Position numbers and translations under genes: made by a program
Notes under the pieces: model-generated
Told to the model about the DNA's origin: nothing
The model's input: the letters and a program-made list of their open reading frames with translations, nothing else
Databases searched by the model: none
Shown: piece by piece, positions 57,090 to 64,000 of the stretch
How the letters are laid out: each line of letters begins with the position of its first letter
Position numbering within the stretch: the first letter of the stretch is position 1
Assembly: GCA_963682025.1 (NCBI GenBank)
Contig: OY821518.1
Location: forward strand, 36,665,059 to 36,729,058
From: Cordilura impudica
Taxonomy: Eukaryota; Arthropoda; Insecta; Diptera; Scathophagidae
Direction: 5' to 3'
DNA: 64,000 nt

Positions 57090-57910
57090 GCAGGTTACTA
57101 TTTAGATTTTCTAAAATGAATGCTTGGGATACCGAAAAGATGATATGGATAGTGCAGCGGTCCTCTATTTCCATCCAAAGAGAATTTAGGCGTGAGTTTG
57201 ACGGCACTCCCCCGAGTAGATAGACCATTATCAGTCTGGTAAATATGTTTGCCGAATCGAACAGCATTGCATGAGGACCGTATGATCGAGATCCCATTGT
57301 TCATGTTCAAGACACAATCGCGACTGTAGCATCGTCAATTCAGGCAAATCCAAGCGTTTCGACCTCCCCCTCGGAATAAGCGGAAGGACATTACAACGAG
57401 TAATTTTTGACGACTTAAACTTTTTTCTATACAAAGTCCAAATTACAAGCAAATTGCATTGTAGGGCTTTGCTTTTTGAAAAAAAAAACGGTTTTACATT
57501 GTTAGTTTTTTTTTTACCCAGAACTACGCCGAAGAAGTATCATTTTTAACAGCACTTGGTTCCAGCAAGATGAAAATCCACTTTCCGTTGGCCGCCAAGT
57601 TCACCTGATCTCACTGTACTAGACTTTGTTTATTGGGCTATGTCAAGCAAGAGGTGTGAAAAATTAAACCAAGGAATTTAACTGAATTGAAGCAGTGAAT
57701 GAGCATGGCGGTCATTTACAGTCTATCATCTTACAACACAATCAAGGAATTTAACTGAATTGAAGCAGTGAATGAGCATGGCGGTCATTTACAGTCAATC
57801 ATCTTACAACACAATTAGTTGTATAAAATTAAATTGAATTTTCTGTGCAAAAAAAAAATGAAATACTTTGATTCAAAAAAAATCATTTGAGTAAATGGTG
57901 CGAAATGGCG
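57090..57910 (+). pseudogene. Mariner-like transposase relic
   Basis: A decayed Tc1/mariner-superfamily gene. Near 57150-57200 the text IQREFRREFDG-TPP resembles an N-terminal helix-turn-helix segment (VQREFRREF style). Near 57550-57640 it reads STWFQQDENPLSVG (second Asp in QQD) and WPPSSPDLTVLDFVYWAMSS (third Asp in LTVLD). The stretch between the two Asp residues is shortened by deletion, so the family spacing is lost. The tail contains a 73-bp tandem duplication (57670-57815). Many stops; inactive. I could not place the terminal repeats. Confidence 0.6.
57670..57815 (+). repeat. 73-bp tandem duplication
   Basis: 57670-57742 and 57743-57815 start caaggaatttaactgaattg and differ at one or two positions. 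Confidence 0.95.
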
Positions 57911-58015
57911 CTCCACCCCTATATTTAAAATGCTCAAACTTCAAATCTGAATTCATCAAAATAAGTTGAATACAAAAAATTTAAATTAGAACTTTTGAAA
58001 TTTGCTCAAATGAAA

Positions 58016-58786
58016 GAAGTAAGAAAATTATGGTCCATCTAAACCGACTATACGACACCCTATACCATGCGTTTAAAAACTCTAGCTCTAGGACCACCTA
58101 ATTTGATATAGAAAATAAGCAGGAACCAAATTTGAGTGGCACTGGTATTTTTTTTTTCTTCGGATATGAAAAAAGTTCATAACGGATGCTATTCTTATAT
58201 GGAGACGAGGTCGAATAATGGACCGATCCTCACCAAATTTTCGTGAAGTCACTTATATTTTGCAAAAACATATAGAAACCAAATTTGAGACAAATCTGTG
58301 CAATATTTTTGAGAGATTTAAGTGAAGATCGAGAATCAGCTTGATATTGGGTCTCTGTCTAAGAGTTATGCTATAGAGTTTATCGACTACTGATAACTGT
58401 ATGAAATAAATATACACAAACTCAATTTGACCGAGATTTATATGATAATTTGGATATTATGGCAATTTAAGTCGATCCCATAGGAGTAGCTGTATGGGGA
58501 CTAGGTCTGATCATGTACCGATTTTCACCAATTCCTACAGCGTTCAAGCTATGATGGAAGCTTATACACTAAATTTCTTCAAAATATATTCATATTTGTG
58601 ACCTGTAGTTTGATTACAAAGTTTACATGGACCAACAGACGGACGGATAGACGGACGAACGGACGGACGGACGGACATCGCTAAATCGACTCAGAAAGTA
58701 TTTCTGAGTAGATGGGTGTGGTCAAATATTTTTGATAGTTACAAACAACAGCACAAAAACTTGTCACCCAGACACACATATTAGTA
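58016..58786 (-). mobile_element. HINE copy 16, ending at the DD41D insertion
   Basis: Diverged copy: palindrome broken (ggtccatctaaaccgac), GGAC tract near 58639-58678 with changes, and a 5' end that reads cacccagacacacatattagTA before the transposon. The expected cacatagtggtaTAgggtata suggests that the insertion used the TA within this box. Confidence 0.75.
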
Positions 58787-60050
58787 AAGGGTCCGCCATC
58801 TAACGTTTTTTTTTTTCAACTAGTGCTTATTTCGTGAATGGTAACACTTAGCTCATGTCTGATTTGACAGATAATTAGTTTTATCCTTCCGCTAAACGAA
58901 TATGGTTGTGTATACGCTTGAACAACGCTGGGAAATATTGCGACATTACTTTGAAAATCATGGTAATGTTGCAGAATGTGTGCGAAAATTGCGTACGGAT
59001 TTTGGAAGAAGAGAAGCACCGTCAGCTCAGTATGTTCGTTATCTTGTGAAAAAAGTGAAAGAAACTGGCATCCTCCTCGATAAACCAAAGTGTAAAAAGC
59101 CAAAAACAGTGCGTACACCCGAGAATATTGCTGCTGTTGCAGAAAGTTTGCGTGAAGCGCCATCAACATCAAGTCACCGTCGTTTTCAAGAATTGAACAT
59201 TTCGGAGGCATCATTGAGACGAATTTTGCATAAAGACCTTGGTATGACACCATACAAAGTCCAATTGGTTCAGGAGTTGAAGCCAACTGACCATCCAATG
59301 CGTTTTCGCTTCGCTAAGTGGGCCTGCGATCGACTTACAGAAGATGCCGGTTTTGCCAAAAAAATCATCTTTTCAGATGAAGCTCATTTTGATCTTGGCG
59401 GGTATCTAAACAAGCAAAATTGTCGCATTTGGGGCACAGAAAACCCGCACACATACATTGAAAAGCCGATACACCCAAAACGAGTCACTGTTTGGTGCGG
59501 ATTTTGGTCCAGAGGCATAATTGGGCCATTTTCTTCGAAAATGAGCAAGGAGTGGCCGTTACAGTCAATGGCGATCGTTATCGGGCCATGTTGAACGAAT
59601 TTTTGTTCACAAAAATTGAAGAGGAGGATATTGGCAACATTTGGTTTCAACAGGACGGCGCTACGTGCCTCACAGCCGAAGCTACACTCGATGTTTTGCG
59701 CACTGTTTTTGAAGATCGCATTATCAGCCGCAGAGCTGATGTCGTTTGGCCACCTCGGAGCAGCGATTTGACACCGTTGGACTATTATTTGTGGGTTGAC
59801 CTCAAAGATAAGTGTTACGCCAACAAGCCAGAGACAATTGACGCTTTAAAGGACAATATTCGTGAAGCCATTGGTGAAATACAGCTGCACACAATCGATA
59901 ATGTGCTTAAGCATTGGACCGATCGTGTAGGCTACTGCATGGCCAGACGAGGCAGCCATTTGAATGAAATTATTTTCCATTATTTGAGATAATATTCAGT
60001 AGTTTTTTTTTATAGCATTTAAAAAAAAAAAAAGTTATTTGGCGGACCTT
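58787..60050 (+). mobile_element. DD41D (Rosa-type) Tc1/mariner transposon
   Basis: 1264 bp. Inverted ends AAGGGTCCGCCATCTAACG on the left and AAGGTCCGCCAAATAACT reading inward on the right, each followed by a long T run. TA duplications at 58785-58786 and 60051-60052. It contains one transposase frame with a single slip. Confidence 0.88.
58902..59992 (+). pseudogene. DD41D transposase, one frameshift
   Basis: Cut-and-paste transposase acting at TA sites. ATG at 58902. N-terminal helix-turn-helix with WEILRHYFENHGNVAECVRK, a linker KPKTVRTPENIAAV, a second helical region with FQELNISEASLRRILHKDLG, then the catalytic core: IFSDEAHFDLGG (Asp near residue 159), WFQQDGATCLTAEATLD, and SSDLTPLDYYLW. 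There are 41 residues between the second and third Asp, the DD41D spacing known from the Rosa family of tephritid flies. The frame is lost at 59526-59536, where a T run is one base short: GIIGPF is in one frame, FFENEQGVAV in the next. The second frame ends at 59992. Total ~363 codons, a normal length. No other lesion is visible, so this is the least decayed transposase in the window. Confidence 0.9.
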
Positions 60051-60052
60051 TA

Positions 60053-61596
60053 TAAGGAAAACTCCTTGGGCTTCAGAAGTACGGTATATACTGTCTCCAG
60101 TGATATTCTGCGGCATATTCACGCTATTCTTAAACAGAATTGATATACTTAACGTTCTAGTTAGTAGCCACTGCCTTATCGAATTTGTAGAATATATTAT
60201 TTGCCAAAGATCTGATTTTTCAGCAGTTTTACTAATTCTATAAAGCAATTTTCTACTTAAAAGGGATGCTAAATAAATTATATAAGAGAATTCCAAAATA
60301 TTAAATTAAATATAATTTTATTGTTCTTAAAATGTCTACCATTAAATGTCCATGCAAATATTATTTTCTAATGAAATCATTTTTAAGAGATTTGAATTCT
60401 CTAAAATAGCTAAGCTCTTTTGAGGACCAAATTTAAAAATAGCATTTAAAATTGATAAGAACAACAAGGAAATAAAGGCAAAAGGTTCCAGATTCATATT
60501 CTGCATATAAAATATTATATTAAGCTAAAACTTTAATATTGTTAGGCAGCGGTGGTGATAAAAATAAATTAAATATTTCATTATAATTAAACCCTTTTTT
60601 TAGACACACTCCTTTAAAATAAAACCTTCAACGTGTACACACATCTTTTCTTTCCTATAAGTATGTTTAAATGTGTACATTATTGACATGGTAAATTGTT
60701 AATATATTGGAAACATTTTTTATAAAATTTATAACAAAATATATGTATAAGTATATGTATAATAAAAATTATCGGACACACATGCACATATTTAACTGAG
60801 TGACCGATTAAAGCGGTTTTTATACTTACGTCAGTGTGTGTACATTGTATTTGTTTGCTGGTCATTCAATCGTTAAAAGTGGTCGGTCATTCATGTTTTA
60901 TCCTTCCGTTTTGTATACGTCCATCGCTTTGTATATCTGTCTCTCTTGTCCGATTTTATACACAATTATAGTAGTGGTTGTTATTATTGTTTTTTTTTTA
61001 TTTTGTTACATTTTTTGTATTTGACAGCTAGTAATGATTCCTTATCGACAAACTGCACTTTATACAGTTCGTATTTTTCTACGTACGTTCATACATACTT
61101 ATCCAGGTAAGTATATGTGTGTGTGTGTGTATTTTATAGACCAATAACAAGAACTTTGGTTGTGCAGTTAGTGTCTGTTTTGGTTTTCAAAGCTCTCTTG
61201 GTTATGTCGTTGATTTAGTTGTTCACCGGTCTTATGGAAAGGAATTTTAGTGTATAGTGAGTGAAATTATAAAAAGGGTTAACTTGTTTTTCATTTCAAA
61301 TAATATATATTGTTGATAAGTTCCAGCGAGAGAAATAATATTGAAACAAATAAGTCAAAAAAAAAAAAAAACTTAGACATGCCTTTATAAGCAGCGATGC
61401 GCTTTTTATTTTTTATTTTTATATAAAATTGGCGCTTTGTTCTAAGTTGGCGCTTTCTTCTTGAGTCGTGTTTATCGACTTTTAAACAAACCTAGAGTTA
61501 AACAAGACCGTATATATTTGAACCACAATAATATATTGAAATTGGTTGTCGCTAACTTGATCAGATATATAAATAGTGAAAAGATTCAAGAGCAGG
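60053..61596. other. Unassigned DNA
   Basis: On the - strand, 60296-60050 is open and reads LASLLSRKLLYRISKTAEKS then DLWQIIYSTNSIRQWLL. This could be a decayed coding piece, but I recognise no family. A (GT)n tract sits near 61117-61130. TATAAAA-like text occurs at 61268 and 61420. Confidence 0.3.
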
Positions 61597-61740
61597 ATGA
61601 TTCTAACTATTGATAAATTTGAATATATGGAGGATGAGATCGACTTTGGAAGAAACGATATTAGCTTTATAAGTTTTGACAGTAATATTGAAGAGTCGGG
61701 CAATTTATTATTAAACAAAAGCTTCTCATTTATGATGTAA
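61597..61740 (+). CDS. Possible small ORF or first exon, 47 codons
   Basis: ATG at 61597 to TAA at 61740: MILTIDKFEYMEDEIDFG followed by an acidic, Ser/Asn-rich text to KSFSFMM. The last codons overlap ATGATGTAAGAG, whose GTAAGAG would make a good splice donor, so it could also be a first exon. TATATAAAA at 61420 lies ~175 bases upstream. It does not match any repeat in the window. There is no known homolog that I can name, and chance remains likely. Confidence 0.25.
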   Translation: MILTIDKFEYMEDEIDFGRNDISFISFDSNIEESGNLLLNKSFSFMM

Positions 61741-62042
61741 GAGCTAAATTCTCATCTTATTTCAAATCTATAAAAACAAATATTTCTTGGATTTTTGGAA
61801 AAAATTCTGAAGACTTTATATATTTTTTAAAATAATTTTTGAAATGTAAAATAGAAAACAGAGAGAACGAGTAGAGTAGTAAATGGAAAAACGATAAAAA
61901 TCAGATTTATTTTGGATCGAAGTACAAAACTCTAAAAAGTCAATCACTGAGTATCCGTTTTTCAACTAAAATTTTTTTTTTTATATATAGCCATTTCCAT
62001 ATTCAGACGCTGAAGTCGAAACAGTGTTTTTTAATATATATA
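61741..62042. other. Unassigned AT-rich DNA
   Basis: Nothing assignable. Confidence 0.4.
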
Positions 62043-62539
62043 CTAGCAGAGCAAAGCCTTCGAAATTCGAGTGCAAATTCTAGGAAATTTTATTTTTTCA
62101 CTTAATAAATAATTTTATAAGAGCCTAAAAGTATGCAAATTAATTTATTCTATTCACAAGTCAACATTTTTTACATAAAATTCATTAAATTTCGTTATAT
62201 ATATTTTTCGAGCACATAGAAGATATATAAATGGGTTTCTTATTGAATTAATTTAAAGGAGCCTAAAGTTATTCTAATCAATTTACCCAATTCACAATTT
62301 AACACAGGGCTTTTGATATTTAAAATAAACACACACACAATATGTGTTTTATGTATGTGTTAGTAGCAACTTTAAATGAGGTTTATTCCAAAAAAATGTT
62401 CCAGACTGGGCAAATCTCTAAATATGGTGGATAGCTAAAAAAAAAAATACCTTTCAAATGAGGTATATTTGGTCAAAATCGGTTATTTACTACAATTTTT
62501 TTATCGGTCACAAAAAAATTCCTTTATTAATATTATAGA
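62043..62539 (-). mobile_element. Helitron-2 copy g, with internal duplication
   Basis: CTAG at 62043-62046, hairpin complement cgaaattcgag near 62061, and 5' TCTATAATATTAATAAAGG at 62539. At 497 bp it is longer than its relatives because the aaggagcctaaag..attctaatcaat phrase occurs twice (near 62120 and 62260). Confidence 0.7.
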
Positions 62540-63509
62540 CTATATTATATTTTTTTAAATTGTTTCAAAATATAGTTATAATTAATGTAATTATGTATTT
62601 GAAATGGGATACGCCGACATATGCTTGCAACTTCCAATAAATAAAATCTAAATTTCATTATACGAGTATGAACTAAATTAAACAACTAATACAATCAAAT
62701 TTACATAAAAATTCAGTTGACTTAAACTTTATGCAGTTACTTCGTAATTATTATTTAGCTATAACAACACCACACTTGGCAAAAATACGGTGGCCATAAT
62801 GAATCCGCTTTCCGGGTTAAGACGCACAACACATCGGCTAAGCAGAAATCTTGAAAAAAAATCAACAAAATAGTACTGAAATCCCGTCATCTGAAGGCGT
62901 ATGAGTTAGCAGACATAGGAGGTATTTAAAAAAAGTATCGCTTATCTCATATGGACCGAAAATTTGGACGTGACAGGGCTGTGTGCAGTACGGATGTTGC
63001 ACTGGAGTGTTTGGCGATGTTACAAAGAAATAATGAAAGACATTGCATTGACTCATAACTGTGAAGGAAACATGGTGCCATTGCTTAACATTAGATATGA
63101 AGCAAAATACGAAACAGTGAGAAGGGGGAGAATCGGGTCTAAAGAAGACTTAAACTTTATAAACGAAAACTATATCCAAGCTAAGTTATGGCGTTGGAAT
63201 AATTTCGATTGCTTATCAAAGAATGGAAAAAAACCAACGACAAGTATTATTCGAACAAATTTCGAAGTTGGAGTGATGAAATCATTATAGCAGTTCACAT
63301 ATTCCCTATTGCGATGGACTAAATAAATGAACTAAATTTCAGTGGTAAAAGATTTACCAGCAATGAAGAGGTAGGTAATTTATAAGAAAATTCCGATTGA
63401 GGTTGGAGGCAAAAGGCTGACAAAAAATTACACACTCAATTAGGATCTGTTAACAATTTCCGAGTGGAGAAGGACCCAATGTTGATGACTTAAAAATGGT
63501 ACCTGTACA
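62540..63509. other. Unassigned DNA
   Basis: A frame at 62964-63290 (MDVTGLCAVRMLHWSVWRCY, then EVGVMKSL-type end) is open for 108 codons but I recognise no family and see no supporting context. Confidence 0.3.
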
Positions 63510-63960
63510 TATAATCTTGATAATTTTGATGTTCTGGGCATTAGAATTCAATATGATATCCATTGGAAGGGACATGTTTTTCAAGTATCGAAAGAAGTAT
63601 TCAAGTGCCTTGATTTTCTAAAACGGTGCAATAATTATTGAACTCCTAATCTCTTTAAAATCTGTGCGTCTTACTTGCGACCGAAAATGAAATACAACTC
63701 CCACATATAGATAGGAGCTTCAAAGTCTATTTTGGAGCATCTGTAGTATATCATATTCGTTTGAGTATATTTTCCAGTTGAACGCATAATGCATTACAAA
63801 GAAAATTTGATTATTAATCGAAATAGCCATATATGGAATAAATTCCCTACTCAAGTCTTTCCTGACAGTTGCAATATAACAGAATTTTAGTCACATCCAC
63901 AAACACTACTTCCTCTTTCCTACATCCCATAACCATATGTCCTTCAGCTAGTCATATACA
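63510..63960 (+). pseudogene. LINE C-terminal remnant
   Basis: Reads FDVLGIRIQYDIHWKGHVFQ, VSKEVFKCLDFLKRCNNY, a stop, FKICASYLRPKMKYNSHI, a stop, ASKSILEHL, and later SHIWNKFPTQVFPDSCNITE. This is the thumb-to-C-terminus region of a Jockey-type LINE (compare the YLRPKMEYNSHIW-style motif). Catalytic palm absent. At least four stops. Both the 5' part and an A-tail are missing or unrecognised. Confidence 0.65.
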
Positions 63961-64000
63961 ACAAAGACTAGAGGTGGTACGAGATGTGTCGAATGGTAAA

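Noticed and set aside
60050..60296. - strand frame with LASLLSRKLLYRISKTAEKS as a possible gene
   Set aside because: No family recognised, no start context and no neighbouring exon. Noted only as weak coding-like text.
60836..61024. + strand frame rich in Val/Ile/Phe as a membrane protein
   Set aside because: It comes from T-rich low-complexity DNA and has no supporting features.
62964..63290. 108-codon frame as a host gene
   Set aside because: No domain, no codon-level or context support, and chance frames of this length are expected in 64 kb.
1..64000. LTR retrotransposons or endogenous viral sequences
   Set aside because: I found no paired long terminal repeats, gag/pol protease-integrase motifs or viral genes. 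The reverse transcriptases seen are all of LINE type.

Overview
This 64 kb window is AT-rich insect nuclear DNA made almost entirely of transposable elements. I found no convincing host gene, rRNA, tRNA or CRISPR array. A higher fly (Diptera, probably a calyptrate such as a blow fly, house fly or stable fly) fits best. The reasons are sixteen copies or fragments of a DINE-1/mini-me-like repeat with GTCC tracts, a DD41D (Rosa-type) Tc1/mariner element, Jockey- and RTE-like LINEs, a 52-base GT-AG intron and very low GC. The species cannot be fixed from the sequence alone.

Names used here. HINE is a ~780 bp Helentron-associated repeat, counted as + when its TATACCCTATACCA end is on the left. Helitron-1 ends in hairpin GGTGTAGCGAAGCACACC plus CTAG. 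Helitron-2 ends in hairpin CTCGAATTTCGAG plus CTAG. Repeat A is an unclassified family of at least 1.2 kb.

Layout. 0.5-3.5 kb: Repeat A beside a 5'-truncated Helitron-1 that carries a nested HINE. 5.2-7.8 kb: a + strand LINE split by a - strand Jockey-like LINE with 12-bp target duplications. 7.8-11.8 kb: tandem Repeat A units, one split by a 1.9 kb composite Helitron-1. 11.8-15.3 kb: Helitron-2, an inverted-repeat element, a LINE fragment and a HINE nested in a Helitron-2. 15.8-17.8 kb: a non-autonomous element with 8-bp duplications. 19.1-20.0 kb: a dead Tc1/mariner relic with TA duplications. 21.9-26.7 kb: a 3.9 kb hAT-like transposon with 8-bp duplications, inside a Helitron-1. 27.2-29.9 kb: a 2.8 kb transposon with ~0.58 kb inverted repeats and an unnamed transposase-like protein. 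30.8-36.4 kb: LINE fragments, a fold-back element, a Helitron-2 and a Penelope-like fragment with a hammerhead-like motif. 36.6-39.1 kb: an old Transib (RAG1-related) relic split by a HINE. 37.8-43.2 kb: five HINEs. 43.2-49.4 kb: a LINE split by a younger 3.83 kb Transib whose ends look like V(D)J recombination signals. 50.2-56.9 kb: HINE, Helitron-2 pair, and a near full-length RTE-like LINE inside another HINE. 57.1-60.1 kb: a mariner relic and a DD41D transposon placed at the end of a HINE. 61-64 kb: mostly unassigned, with one Helitron-2 and one LINE tail.

The elements do not act as a pathway. What links them is nesting, which gives a relative insertion order. Several insertions can be undone on paper to rejoin the host reading frame or repeat, and this fixes their ends to the base.
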